A DNA stretch of 64,000 nucleotides, taken from assembly GCF_000247645.1 (NCBI RefSeq), contig NZ_AHWA01000004.1:1-64000 (forward strand). The letters run 5' to 3'. The position numbers were made by a program, and so were the translations under genes. Shown in pieces: positions 1-8,715 of this stretch (position 1 is the stretch's first letter; each line of letters begins with the position of its first letter). Below the pieces are notes generated by a model. That model was not told the origin of the DNA. It did not search any database and worked only from the letters and a program-made list of their open reading frames with translations. Source of the stretch: Salinibacterium sp. PAMC 21357. Its GTDB lineage: Bacteria; Actinomycetota; Actinomycetes; Actinomycetales; Microbacteriaceae.

Positions 1-88
1 CTAGTTGGGTTGACGCTCGTACGGTTGTTTCGCACTGGAACCATTCCGACAATGTTTCCCCTTCTCATCTGGCTCAATTGGGAGCCAC

Positions 89-1462
89 ATGACTAGCAAG
101 GTGCCTGCAACCCGGACCGTAACCGAGAAGAGCAAAGCCCAAATGGTGCCGAGCACTCAGGAGAACGTGACCGAAGAAATAGCAGTCAGCGCCAAGAACC
201 TCTATAAGGTCTTCGGCCGCCGCCCGAAAGAAGCAGTCGAGCGACTCCAGCACGGGGCCTCTCGAGACGAGATCACAGAACTGGGCACTGCTGCCGTTAT
301 CGATGCAAGCTTCGATGTTCACAAGGGCGAGATCTTCGTCGTTATGGGCCTCTCCGGATCGGGCAAATCTACGCTCATCCGCATGCTCAACGGACTGTGG
401 GAAACCACCTCCGGCTCAGTAACTGTTGGCGACGATGTCATCACCGGCATCGGCGCATCAAAACTTCGCGACGTTCGCCGTCGCCGCATCTCGATGGTGT
501 TCCAGCACTTCGCGCTGTTCCCGCACCGCAGCGTTCTCGAGAATGCTGCTTACGCGCTCGAAGTGCAGGGCATCCCCCGCACCGAACGCCTCGCTCGTGC
601 TCAAAAGGTCATTGACCTCGTCGGCCTCGAGGGTTGGGGCCACAAGATGCCCTCAGAACTTTCTGGTGGAATGCAGCAGCGCGTTGGCCTCGCCCGCGCC
701 TTGGCCGCTGACACTGACGTTCTCCTCATGGACGAAGCGTTCAGCGCTCTCGACCCGCTGATTCGTCGCGAAATGCAAGAGCAGCTGCTTGAGCTTCAAA
801 CGGAACTCGGCAAGACGATCATCTTCATCACTCACGACCTCAACGAGGCTATGTTCCTTGGAGATCGCATTGCAGTAATGCGTGACGGCCGCATCGTTCA
901 GATCGGTACACCAGAAGACATCCTCACTGACCCCGCCAATGACTATGTTGCGCAGTTCGTTCAGGATGTTGACCGCTCTCGTGTTCTCACGGCATCCAGC
1001 GTTATGGAGCCTGCCCGCGTCACCGCGTTCGCTGGTTCTGGACCGCGTGCTGCGTTGAAGACGATGCGCGATCTGCAAAGCTCGATGGCGTTCGTCATCG
1101 GCCGCGATCGCACCCTCAAGGGCATCGTTCGTGATGCTGAGGCAATGAAGCTCGTTCGCCGCGGTGAGACTGACCTCTCGTCGATCATTAGCGACGACTT
1201 CAACGTTGTGCAGGCTGACACGTCACTTTCGGAACTCTTCGTTCCCTCAGTCGAGAGCCCACTACCCCTAGCGGTTGTGGATGACCGCGGTCGCCTCATT
1301 GGCGCCGTGCCTCGAGTGACGCTTCTTGCCGCCCTCGGCAACGTCACCACCGATACTGGCGAGTTGCCCGTAATCGAACCGGCACTCACCGTGTCTACTG
1401 AATTGATCTCTGACGCGCTTGCTACGCCAGAAATCGCACCCGAAACGGAGGCCGCACGATGA
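89..1462 (+). CDS. proV: Glycine betaine/proline-type ABC transporter ATPase
   Basis: ATPase of an osmolyte importer; it hydrolyses ATP at the inner face of the membrane to drive uptake of glycine betaine or a related quaternary amine. The 457-residue protein shows Walker A (GLSGSGKST, about residues 87-95), the ABC signature LSGGMQQR, Walker B (VLLMDEAFSALDP) and the H-loop (ITHD). The region after about residue 290 fits the tandem CBS domains that sense ionic strength or nucleotides in the ProV/OpuAA family. The first 30 residues are poorly conserved, so the true start could be a later in-frame codon. It overlaps the permease by ATGA, so the two are translationally coupled. Confidence 0.93.
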   Translation: MTSKVPATRTVTEKSKAQMVPSTQENVTEEIAVSAKNLYKVFGRRPKEAVERLQHGASRDEITELGTAAVIDASFDVHKGEIFVVMGLSGSGKSTLIRMLNGLWETTSGSVTVGDDVITGIGASKLRDVRRRRISMVFQHFALFPHRSVLENAAYALEVQGIPRTERLARAQKVIDLVGLEGWGHKMPSELSGGMQQRVGLARALAADTDVLLMDEAFSALDPLIRREMQEQLLELQTELGKTIIFITHDLNEAMFLGDRIAVMRDGRIVQIGTPEDILTDPANDYVAQFVQDVDRSRVLTASSVMEPARVTAFAGSGPRAALKTMRDLQSSMAFVIGRDRTLKGIVRDAEAMKLVRRGETDLSSIISDDFNVVQADTSLSELFVPSVESPLPLAVVDDRGRLIGAVPRVTLLAALGNVTTDTGELPVIEPALTVSTELISDALATPEIAPETEAAR

Positions 1463-2427
1463 ACGACTTCCCTAGACTTCCCCTCGGCCAGTGGGTCGAA
1501 GACGGCATTGACTTCATTACCGAAACATTCGGTGGTTTCTTTGACGTAATCAAGTTCATCATCGCCTCAGTCGCCGACGGGATGAACTTCTTGTTCGCCT
1601 CGCCGCCATTCTGGGTGATGCTGATCATCTTCGCGGCAGTCGCCTTTGTGGCACGCGGTTGGGTATTCTCCCTCGGCACCACCGTCAGCTTCCTCCTGAT
1701 CCTCAGCTTGAATCAGTGGGAAAACGCGATGGATACCCTCGCGTTGGTCTTGGTCGCTGCAGCAATTGCTGTGATAATCAGCGTTCCGCTCGGAATTCTG
1801 GCTGCGAAGTACCAACCGGTCTCCACAATCGTGAAGCCGATCCTGGACTTCCTGCAGACAATGCCCGCATTCGTCTACCTGATTCCGGCGCTGATCCTCT
1901 TCCGCATCGGTGACGTGCCCGGAATCGTGGCAACAGTGCTCTTCGCCCTCGCTCCCGGCGTGCGTCTTACTGAACTTGGTATCCGCGGTGTCGATAAAGA
2001 GGTTGTTGAAGCTGGACAGGCCTTCGGTTCTTCACCGAGTCGCATCCTCCGCCAGATTCAGCTTCCGCTGGCACTTCCGTCGATCATGGCTGGTATCAAC
2101 CAGGTGATCATGCTCTCACTCTCGATGGTTGTTATCGCCTCGATGGTTGGCGCTGGTGGCCTCGGCCAGCCGGTTATCCAGAGCTTGAGCCGGGCGGATG
2201 TCTCGCTCGGGTTCGAAGCTGGACTCTCAGTCGTACTGTTGGCCATCTTCCTTGACCGACTCACGGCATCCTTCGGCTCCGGCAAGGGGTACTTCCGCTT
2301 CATCCTCGATTCGTTCAACTTTCGCGGCAAGTCCGACGGAACTGAGACGGCTGAGGCTGACAGCTCTGGCACGACTTCGGCAGCTGCCGATGCCGAGCCC
2401 GCAGAACTGACTCCTCCGGTTCGCTAA
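1459..2427 (+). CDS. proW: Glycine betaine/proline-type ABC transporter permease
   Basis: Inner-membrane permease partner of the preceding ATPase. The 322-residue protein has several hydrophobic helices. The cytoplasmic EAA loop that docks on the ATPase is visible as EAGQAFGSSPSRILRQIQLP, followed by PLALPSIMAGINQ, typical of ProW/OpuAB. The conserved TMPAFVYLIPALILF stretch lies upstream. The C-terminal ~40 residues are low-complexity Ala/Thr/Glu and cytoplasmic. The start ATG lies inside the ATPase stop region (ATGA overlap). The binding-protein gene follows after about 100 bases that contain a hairpin. Confidence 0.93.
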   Translation: MNDFPRLPLGQWVEDGIDFITETFGGFFDVIKFIIASVADGMNFLFASPPFWVMLIIFAAVAFVARGWVFSLGTTVSFLLILSLNQWENAMDTLALVLVAAAIAVIISVPLGILAAKYQPVSTIVKPILDFLQTMPAFVYLIPALILFRIGDVPGIVATVLFALAPGVRLTELGIRGVDKEVVEAGQAFGSSPSRILRQIQLPLALPSIMAGINQVIMLSLSMVVIASMVGAGGLGQPVIQSLSRADVSLGFEAGLSVVLLAIFLDRLTASFGSGKGYFRFILDSFNFRGKSDGTETAEADSSGTTSAAADAEPAELTPPVR

Positions 2428-2458
2428 TTTTCGGGCGCTCACCCGCGCTCGTTTTCCC

Positions 2459-2480
2459 GCACACAGAAAATCCTGTGTGC
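2459..2480 (+). promoter_or_regulatory. Intercistronic stem-loop between permease and binding protein
   Basis: A perfect 8-bp inverted repeat, GCACACAG and CTGTGTGC, is separated by a 6-base A-rich loop. There is no T-tract, so it is not a classical terminator. A second small dyad (CGACG/CGTCG, about 2483-2500) follows. Such elements between permease and solute-binding protein genes commonly protect the downstream mRNA or attenuate the upstream part, which allows excess binding protein; that role here is inference. Confidence 0.5.
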
Positions 2481-2531
2481 ATCGACGTCAACATCGTCGA
2501 CGCTTCAGCGTTGACAGAAAAGGACGACACA

Positions 2532-3425
2532 ATGAAAAAGCAGACACGCGCTGCCATTGCAATTGGAGCGGCAACGCTCCTCGGTCTGTCGGCTTGCGCC
2601 GCAGGCGGAGACGACACCGCGGCAGGTGACGCTCCTGAAAACAAGGATCTCAGCATCGCCGTATTCAACGGCTGGCCCGAGGGCGAAGCAGTTTCGTACC
2701 TCTGGAAGGCAATCCTTGAAGAAAAGGGCTACAACGTAGAGCTCGAATACGCTGACGTTACCCCCATCTTCTCGGGCCTCAGCACCGGCGACTACGACAT
2801 CGCGCTTGATGGATGGCTTCCCGTCACCCACGCAAGCCTGATGGAAGAATACGGTGAGACGATCACCGACCTCGGCGCTTGGAACACTGAAGCGGGACTG
2901 ACCGTTGCAGTGAACGAAGATGCACCGATCGACTCGCTCGAAGAGCTCGCAGCTAACGCTGACGCCTTCGGCAACCGCATTGTCGGCATCGAGCCAGGCG
3001 CAGGCCTGACCGAGGCAGTCATGACGAAGACCATGCCAACCTATGGTCTCGAGGGCATGGAACTTCTCACGTCATCGACTCCCGCCATGCTTGCTGAACT
3101 TCAGGCAGCACTCGATAACGGCGAGAACATTGCCGTTACTCTCTGGCGTCCGCACTGGGCCTACGATGCATTCCCCATCAAGGACCTTGCTGACCCTGAG
3201 GGAACTCTCGGCGACGCAGAAGGAATTCACTCCTTCTCACGCGACACCTTGAGCGACGACATGCCAGAAATCACTGAGTGGATCTCTGACTTCAAGATGG
3301 ACTCCGAGCTGCTCTACTCGCTCGAGAACGTCATGTACAACGAGTACGAAGGAACCGACTTCGAGCCCATCGTTGCAGACTGGATCGCAGCGAACCAGGA
3401 CTACGTAGACGGCCTCACCAGCTAA
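2532..3425 (+). CDS. proX: Glycine betaine-type ABC transporter substrate-binding lipoprotein
   Basis: Extracytoplasmic receptor of the importer, 297 residues from the ATG at 2532. That start is chosen because an AAGGA ribosome site lies 8-13 bases upstream and the protein then begins with a typical lipoprotein signal: MKKQTR, a hydrophobic core, then the lipobox LSAC with Cys at residue 18. The OpuAC/ProX fold is shown by WPEGEAVSYLW near the mature N-terminus, DGWLPVTHASL, GIEPGAGLTEAV and WRPHWAY; Trp residues of this kind form the aromatic cage for quaternary amines. It is the last gene of the operon and is followed by a strong terminator. An upstream ATG-less extension to 2475 is possible but would bury the signal peptide. 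Confidence 0.93.
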   Translation: MKKQTRAAIAIGAATLLGLSACAAGGDDTAAGDAPENKDLSIAVFNGWPEGEAVSYLWKAILEEKGYNVELEYADVTPIFSGLSTGDYDIALDGWLPVTHASLMEEYGETITDLGAWNTEAGLTVAVNEDAPIDSLEELAANADAFGNRIVGIEPGAGLTEAVMTKTMPTYGLEGMELLTSSTPAMLAELQAALDNGENIAVTLWRPHWAYDAFPIKDLADPEGTLGDAEGIHSFSRDTLSDDMPEITEWISDFKMDSELLYSLENVMYNEYEGTDFEPIVADWIAANQDYVDGLTS

Positions 3426-3466
3426 AACTGTGTGAACCTACGGTGCTATTAGCACTGTGATCTACG

Positions 3467-3500
3467 AAAAAGGGGTCGCCTTCGGGCGGCCCCTTTTTTC
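3467..3500 (+). terminator. Rho-independent terminator of the osmolyte operon
   Basis: AAAAAGGGGTCGCC, a TTCG tetraloop, then GGCGGCCCCTTTTTTC. The GC-rich stem with one G-T pair, the stable UUCG loop and the six-T run make this one of the clearest intrinsic terminators in the window. Confidence 0.92.
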
Positions 3501-3547
3501 GTGCGCGCTAGATCTGCTGGTGAACTTTCCGGGGTGCCCACTGCCGC

Positions 3548-3553
3548 TAAAGT
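3548..3553 (+). promoter_or_regulatory. -10 element, leaderless promoter of glycerate kinase
   Basis: TAAAGT, then exactly six bases, then the ATG at 3560. There is no room for a normally spaced ribosome site, so transcription probably starts at the start codon. Confidence 0.6.
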
Positions 3554-3559
3554 CGAAGG

Positions 3560-4780
3560 ATGCCTGAGAACCCCACCCCGGTCGTCGTGATTGCCCCAGA
3601 CTCTTTCAAGGGAAGCCTCAGCGCTGCCGACGCCGCTGCCGCGCTCGAACGCGGTGCCCGAGAAATGCTTCCCGAAACAGCGACGGTGTTGACGTTTCCG
3701 ATGGCCGATGGCGGAGAAGGTTCTCTAGATGCCGTGCTCGCCGCGTGGTTGCAACCGGCCCTGACACTATCGACGGTCGACGCAATCGGTCGTGAGCGCG
3801 ACGCCTCCTACGGATTCGACCTCGACGGCCGCCGTGCGGTAATCGAAGCGGCACAGGCCAACGGTCTCCCCTACGTCTCCGAAGTACCTCTTCAGCCGCT
3901 TCGCGCCGACAGCTACGGCGTCGGTCTTATCGCTGCGAGTGTTATTGCTCGTGGCGCACGCGAGATTACCCTCTTTCTCGGCGGCTCAGCAAGCACCGAC
4001 GGCGGCACGGGTCTGCTTCGCGCGCTCGGCGCACGCTTTCTCAACAGCGACGGTGTCGAGCTGGCCGCTGGTGGCGGTGAGCTAACTTCGCTCGCGACGA
4101 TTGACCTCGATGGACTCATTGACGGCGCTCTGGAGACGACCTGGCGCGTCGCCGTCGACGTCACCAATCCGCTCACCGGAGAACACGGCGCCGCCACTGT
4201 ATTCGGACCCCAGAAGGGAGCTTCGGCATCCGACATTACGCTGTTGGACGCCGGGCTGACCCGGCTTTCTGAGGTGCTGGCTGAGACCACCCACGCTTCT
4301 GAGCGCGGCTTTTCTGCTGCGGGAATCGCCTCGTTGCCTGGAATGGGAGCAGCCGGCGGCATAGCGGCAGGACTCGTCGCGCTGTTCGGAGCGAAGCTCG
4401 TTCCTGGCGCCCAGCTTGTCGCTGACGCGATTGGCCTCAGCGACGCCATCACGACGGCGGATGTCATTCTCACGGGCGAAGGTCGCCTCGACCACCAATC
4501 GCTCGATGGCAAAGTTATCGACTACCTGCGCGGCGCTAAGAGCCCCACCGCGTGGTTGGCCGTCGTTGCTGGCGTCAACCATCTCACTCCGGACGAGTCC
4601 GCTGCTGCGGGCATCGACTTGGCGCTACCGCTCGGCACGGGCATCCAAAGCCGCAAAGAGCTCTTTCAGTATGCCGGTCCCCTTCTCGAAGCTCGCGGTG
4701 CGCACGCTATCGCCGAATGGCTCGATCCCACGGATCTAGAAGCAGAATTCGATGATGATGAGGCTGAAGACGGCGCCTAG
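3560..4780 (+). CDS. glxK: Glycerate kinase (GlxK/GarK type)
   Basis: Phosphorylates D-glycerate with ATP to 2- or 3-phosphoglycerate, feeding glyoxylate and glycerate into glycolysis; cytosolic. The 406 residues compare with about 380 for the family. Family hallmarks are the N-terminal APDSFKGSLSA, PMADGGEGSLDA, LGGSASTDGGTG (about residues 141-152), FGPQKGAS, GAAGGIAAGL and TGEGRLDHQSLDGK, which line the active site. The last ~20 residues are an acidic tail not needed for the fold. It stands alone with its own leaderless promoter and shows no partner genes of glyoxylate metabolism next to it. Confidence 0.94.
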   Translation: MPENPTPVVVIAPDSFKGSLSAADAAAALERGAREMLPETATVLTFPMADGGEGSLDAVLAAWLQPALTLSTVDAIGRERDASYGFDLDGRRAVIEAAQANGLPYVSEVPLQPLRADSYGVGLIAASVIARGAREITLFLGGSASTDGGTGLLRALGARFLNSDGVELAAGGGELTSLATIDLDGLIDGALETTWRVAVDVTNPLTGEHGAATVFGPQKGASASDITLLDAGLTRLSEVLAETTHASERGFSAAGIASLPGMGAAGGIAAGLVALFGAKLVPGAQLVADAIGLSDAITTADVILTGEGRLDHQSLDGKVIDYLRGAKSPTAWLAVVAGVNHLTPDESAAAGIDLALPLGTGIQSRKELFQYAGPLLEARGAHAIAEWLDPTDLEAEFDDDEAEDGA

Positions 4781-4890
4781 GCAGTCGCTTAACGTCGCGT
4801 CCCTACGAGTTCAACGAAGGCGACAGCGGCAAGAGCAGTTCAGCTATAGCGAGCGGCACTGCAGAATCGCTGAAATGCTGAAATGCCGTT

Positions 4891-5358
4891 CTAACGGCGT
4901 TTGGCGAACTGCAGCGGTGTTTCTGCGTAGCGCGCGAATACTGCGCGCTGCTCATCGCTGATGCGCTGTGGGCGTGAGGTTAGGGCGTCGACGAGCACCA
5001 GCGTGGTTGCCGCGCGAACGAACAGCTGCCGCGGCTCGACGCCGACAGGGGTGTAGATCTCGTAGCAAACTTCGAGGCTTGCTCCCCCAACGCGGCCGAT
5101 CCACAGTTCAATGTCTATGGGCTCGCGCATGTACGGAATCGGGAGAAGATATTCGATTTCTTGACGCGCAATGAGCGTCATCGTTGGGCCGCCAGGGCGA
5201 CCATCAAGCACAGCGGTGAGGGGCGCATCCACTCCCGCAGCGGGCCAGAATGCGTGAATGCGCGCCTCTTCGAGCAGGCGAAACACTTCGGCATTGTTGA
5301 CGTGTTGGTACGCGTCGACATCTGACCAGCGCAGCGGGAGTGGTACGTGAAGTCTCAT
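4891..5358 (-). CDS. Acyl-CoA thioesterase, hotdog fold (4HBT family)
   Basis: Probable thioesterase of 155 residues that hydrolyses acyl-CoA. The start at 5358 is chosen because MRLHVPLPLRWSDVDAYQHV begins the conserved hotdog domain; the open frame extends upstream only as the shadow of ettA. The family motif W-S-D-V-D-x-x-x-H-V-N-N, with the catalytic Asp and conserved His/Asn, is at residues 11-22, followed by LLEEARIHAF on the central helix. It starts two bases after the ettA stop and is surely co-transcribed with it. The substrate cannot be told from the sequence. Confidence 0.85.
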   Translation of the reverse strand: MRLHVPLPLRWSDVDAYQHVNNAEVFRLLEEARIHAFWPAAGVDAPLTAVLDGRPGGPTMTLIARQEIEYLLPIPYMREPIDIELWIGRVGGASLEVCYEIYTPVGVEPRQLFVRAATTLVLVDALTSRPQRISDEQRAVFARYAETPLQFAKRR

Positions 5359-5360
5359 CC

Positions 5361-7043
5361 CTAGTCGCGAGTGAGCTTGCGGTAGGCGCTGCGGTGCGGC
5401 TTTGCGGCGTCTGGACCGAGTCGCTCGATCTTGTTCTCTTCGTAGGCGTCGAAGTTTCCTTCGAACCAGTGCCAGTAGCCCGGCTTCGCTTCCGTGCCTT
5501 CGTAGGCGAGGATGTGGGTCGCGATGCGGTCGAGGAACCACCTATCGTGAGTGATCACCACAGCACAGCCGGGGAATTCGAGAAGTGCGTTCTCGAGGCT
5601 TCCCAGAGTTTCCACGTCCAAGTCGTTAGTTGGTTCGTCAAGCAGCAACAGGTTTCCGCCCTGCTTGAGCGTGAGCGCGAGGTTCAAACGGTTGCGCTCA
5701 CCACCGGAAAGCACGCCAGCCTTCTTCTGCTGGTCTGGTCCCTTGAATCCGAACTGCGAGACATAGCCACGCGAAGGGATCTCGGTCTTTCCGACTTGGA
5801 TGTAGTCCTGGCCGTCAGAGACGACCTCCCACAGTGTCTTGTTGGGGTCAATTCCACCGCGGCTCTGGTCGACGTAGGAAATATCGACAGTCTCGCCGAT
5901 TTTGAGATCTCCAGAATCGAGAGGCTCAAGACCAACGATGGTCTTGAACAGCGTGGTCTTACCGACACCGTTCGGGCCGATGACTCCCACAATTCCGTTA
6001 CGGGGAAGCGTGAAGCTCAGTCCGTCGATCAGAATGCGCTCGTCGAAGCCCTTCTTGAGGTTCTTGGCGTCGATGACCTGCGCACCAAGGCGAGGCCCCA
6101 TCGGGATGACAATTTCCTCGAAGTCCAGTTTTCTGGTCTTCTCCGCTTCGTTCGCCATTTCTTCGTAGCGTGCGAGTCGAGCTTTCGACTTAGTCTGGCG
6201 GCCCTTGGAGTTAGACCGCACCCACTCAAGTTCGCTCGAGAGACGCTTCGCGAGTTTGGCGTCTTTCTTGCCCTGCACCTGGAGACGTTCTTGCTTCTTC
6301 TCGAGGTAGGTGGAGTAGTTGCCCTCATAGGGATAGAGGTGACCGCGGTCGACTTCAGCAATCCATTCGGCGACGTGGTCGAGGAAGTACCTATCGTGGG
6401 TTACGGCCAGTACGGCGCCCGGGTACTTGGAGAGGTGCTGCTCGAGCCAGAGAACACTTTCGGCGTCAAGGTGGTTAGTGGGCTCATCGAGAAGCAACAG
6501 GTCGGGCTTCTGGAGAAGGAGCTTGGTGAGCGCAACACGGCGCTTTTCTCCACCGGAGAGTTTGTTGACGGGCCAGTCTCCCGGCGGCGTGCGCAGTGCA
6601 TCCATAGCTTGCTCGAGCTGGGAATCGAGGTCCCACGCGTCAGCAGCGTCGATGTCTTCTTGCAGTGCGCCCATTTCGGCTAGCAAAGCATCGAAATCAG
6701 CGTCAGGTTCCGCCATTTCGAGGCCGATGGCCGCGTGACGGTCAACCTTTGCTTTGATCGGCCCGACGCCTTCTTGCACGTTTTCGAGAACCGTTTTTGT
6801 TTCGTCGAGCTCGGGCTCCTGCATGAGGATTCCCACGGAGTAACCGGGGCTCAGCCGGGCTTCACCGTTGCTGGGGGTGTCGAGACCCGCCATGATCTTG
6901 AGGATTGTGGACTTACCGGCACCGTTGGGACCAACCACACCGATCTTTGCGCCGGGGTAGAACGACATTGTGACGTCGTCAAGAATGAGCTTGTCGCCGA
7001 CCGCTTTTCGCGCGCGCACCATGGAATAAATGAATTCGGCCAT
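5361..7043 (-). CDS. ettA: ABC-F protein EttA, energy-dependent translational throttle
   Basis: Ribosome-associated double ATPase that binds the E site and gates entry into elongation according to ATP/ADP. The 560-residue length is normal. It has two ABC domains in one chain: Walker A GPNGAGKST near residue 38 and GPNGVGKTT near 358, signatures LSGGEKRRVAL and LSGGERNRLNL, and Walker B LLLLDEPTNHLD and LLLLDEPTNDLD. The inter-domain linker is rich in Lys/Arg/Glu, and the N-terminal MAEFIYSMVRARK is typical of EttA rather than Uup or antibiotic-resistance ABC-F proteins. It has its own leaderless promoter; a thioesterase follows after two bases. Confidence 0.95.
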   Translation of the reverse strand: MAEFIYSMVRARKAVGDKLILDDVTMSFYPGAKIGVVGPNGAGKSTILKIMAGLDTPSNGEARLSPGYSVGILMQEPELDETKTVLENVQEGVGPIKAKVDRHAAIGLEMAEPDADFDALLAEMGALQEDIDAADAWDLDSQLEQAMDALRTPPGDWPVNKLSGGEKRRVALTKLLLQKPDLLLLDEPTNHLDAESVLWLEQHLSKYPGAVLAVTHDRYFLDHVAEWIAEVDRGHLYPYEGNYSTYLEKKQERLQVQGKKDAKLAKRLSSELEWVRSNSKGRQTKSKARLARYEEMANEAEKTRKLDFEEIVIPMGPRLGAQVIDAKNLKKGFDERILIDGLSFTLPRNGIVGVIGPNGVGKTTLFKTIVGLEPLDSGDLKIGETVDISYVDQSRGGIDPNKTLWEVVSDGQDYIQVGKTEIPSRGYVSQFGFKGPDQQKKAGVLSGGERNRLNLALTLKQGGNLLLLDEPTNDLDVETLGSLENALLEFPGCAVVITHDRWFLDRIATHILAYEGTEAKPGYWHWFEGNFDAYEENKIERLGPDAAKPHRSAYRKLTRD

Positions 7044-7049
7044 GGGACC

Positions 7050-7055
7050 ATTCTA
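7050..7055 (-). promoter_or_regulatory. -10 element, leaderless promoter of ettA
   Basis: On the minus strand TAGAAT, six bases (GGTCCC), then the ATG of ettA. Confidence 0.6.
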
Positions 7056-7091
7056 CGGAGCGTTCAGGCTTGGGCGAACCCGTTTGAGGTA

Positions 7092-7580
7092 CTACCAGTC
7101 GATTGGTCGGGTCTTTCCGACAAGGCAGCCACCGGTGCCGAGAAGCGGCTCGATGGACGACGCGTAATTGTCTGGCGCGAACTGGCCAAGAAGACACTCG
7201 CCCTTGATGCGCACCGAGACCACGATGGAGTCGGCGGCGAGACCAATCGCCGTCTCGTCTGAGGTAACTTCCATGTCTTGTTTCTCGAAGCCATTGGCGA
7301 TGAGATTATCGACGATGGTTCTGCCATCGCCCCGCCCATTTGCTGCATGATAATCAGCATTGATCAGGTCGAAAAACTGCCGGTTTGCCGCTGCTGCTTC
7401 GCCGGGGCGCAAAATTGGGCCAGTGGGCGCAGCTTCGGGCTCTGGGGTAGCCGACGTCTCGGTTGTCGGCGCCGCCGTCGGCGCCTCAGGCGTTGATGCC
7501 ACGCAGCCACTGAGCACGAGTACAGCCGCAAGGGTTAGTGCGATCGCTCCGCCGATTCGGTGAGCTGGTCGTACGCGCAT
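7092..7580 (-). CDS. Secreted lipoprotein, DUF6993-like
   Basis: Putative membrane-anchored lipoprotein of 162 residues. A basic N-terminus and hydrophobic stretch end in the lipobox LSGC (Cys about residue 26), followed by a Thr/Pro/Glu-rich spacer to about residue 55 and then a small folded domain. The C-terminal part has two cysteines in KGECLLGQ and TGGCLVGK that could form a disulfide. The pattern agrees with a small actinobacterial domain of unknown function (I recall DUF6993, not checked). It lies between ssb and ettA on the same strand. Function unknown. Confidence 0.75.
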   Translation of the reverse strand: MRVRPAHRIGGAIALTLAAVLVLSGCVASTPEAPTAAPTTETSATPEPEAAPTGPILRPGEAAAANRQFFDLINADYHAANGRGDGRTIVDNLIANGFEKQDMEVTSDETAIGLAADSIVVSVRIKGECLLGQFAPDNYASSIEPLLGTGGCLVGKTRPIDW

Positions 7581-7650
7581 TGCAATCCTTTCGCCGGCCT
7601 TGGGCAGTCAGGGCCGCGTCAAGTCTAGATTGCCTGCGCGTACGATCCGC

Positions 7651-8172
7651 TCAGAAAGGGGTAACCGTGGCAAGCTCGCTGTCTGCTGCCTCCTCCGCAT
7701 CGACGTCTGCGCCCTCCCCGGATTCTGACTCGTCTGAGTCATTTGTCGACCCAAACTCGTCACGCGCGGAACTATCGCTGCCACCGTGTTGAGCTGCACC
7801 GGCGCTACCGCTTGTGGAGATCGTCCGCGAGAACTGCGCGGTGCCCCACATAAGATCATGACCGAGCGAGTCTGCTTCGATCTCGATGTTGGTCCCGCTG
7901 CGATCAGCGTTTTCCCACTCGCGAATACGCAGTCGCCCAGTGAGCACCACGCGATCGCCTTTACTCACCGAAGTGGCACTGTTAATCGCAAGCTGCCGAA
8001 ACGACGTAATCGTGTACCAATTAGTTTCGCCGTCGATCCACCGCTGAGTACCTCGATCAAAACGGCGTTGAGTTGACGCGAGTCGAAACGACGTAATGGG
8101 CAAGCCTTCGCCCGTCACGATGTGTCGGGGAGTCGTTGCTACGAGCCCGGAAACGGTAATGCTGTCGGTCAT
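7651..8172 (-). CDS. ssb: Single-stranded DNA-binding protein (OB fold)
   Basis: Binds ssDNA during replication or repair. The 173-residue protein starts at 8172 behind a GGAG ribosome site; the longer open frame upstream is not conserved-looking. The OB-fold core is MTDSITVSGLVATTPRH, followed by ITSFRLASTQRRFDR and NWYTITSFRQLAINSA, then KGDRVVLTGRLRIREW, all typical of SSB. The C-terminal third is acidic, low-complexity Ser/Asp/Glu, but the canonical DDDIPF-type tip is not present (it ends ATVTPF). That suggests a paralogue rather than the main replication SSB, which normally sits between rpsF and rpsR. A lipoprotein gene follows on the same strand. Confidence 0.88.
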   Translation of the reverse strand: MTDSITVSGLVATTPRHIVTGEGLPITSFRLASTQRRFDRGTQRWIDGETNWYTITSFRQLAINSATSVSKGDRVVLTGRLRIREWENADRSGTNIEIEADSLGHDLMWGTAQFSRTISTSGSAGAAQHGGSDSSARDEFGSTNDSDESESGEGADVDAEEAADSELATVTPF

Positions 8173-8417
8173 GTCTGCTCCTTGATCTGGGCCGCACTGC
8201 ACAGCGCGCGGCCGAATTGGGAGACAGATGCGGGCCGACACTCGTGCCGGGAAGCCGACCCGGCATCCGTCTGAGAGCAATGCTCGTCGGCCGCCACGGC
8301 AGAAGTCGGCGAGCGCAGCGATCTGTGGAAGCGGCGCTCGCCGATGGCCCGTTCAGGAGCAGTAGTTCGGCCACACAGACCTGAGGCCAGTCAGTGACTG
8401 AAACTGCCCTGCGCTAC

Positions 8418-8630
8418 CTAGTGTTCGCGGAATTCCGGCCAAGCTGTGCCGGGCAGAAGGTTGGCATGCAGCGCAGACTTCGCAGCATCCAACGACGGGT
8501 AGACCGCTCGAAAATTTTCGTCTTTCAATAACTTGAAGGTGAAACCATCTGTTACCCGGTGGACCGAGCCAACCGCTCCGGCCTGAGTGAACGCCACCCA
8601 GGTTTGTCCGGTCAGAGTGTGATCAGTCAT
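8418..8630 (-). CDS. Small conserved-looking protein, 70 residues
   Basis: Unknown function. It starts 7-9 bases behind a near-perfect Shine-Dalgarno (AAGGAGG), so it is very probably translated. Residues 11-25 (WVAFTQAGAVGSVHR) resemble residues 22-37 of the 81-residue protein at 10560 (WRITRPDGEVLGYVHR), and both then carry a Phe-rich stretch and an S-(L/I)-D-x-A motif near the end, so the two may be paralogues. No signal peptide, membrane segment or cysteine is seen. Confidence 0.7.
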   Translation of the reverse strand: MTDHTLTGQTWVAFTQAGAVGSVHRVTDGFTFKLLKDENFRAVYPSLDAAKSALHANLLPGTAWPEFREH

Positions 8631-8715
8631 TTCCGAACCTCCTTCGACTTAGTTAAACGACGCCAATGTCGCTTATTAACGACCGTACGCCGCCTCGCTC
8701 CGAAGATAAAGACCT

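Noticed and set aside
1-88. Promoter with TTGACG at 10-15
   Set aside because: No matching -10 at 16-18 bases; not enough sequence upstream to judge.
5340-6683. 447-residue plus-strand frame over ettA
   Set aside because: Antisense shadow of a clear ABC-F gene; no start signals.
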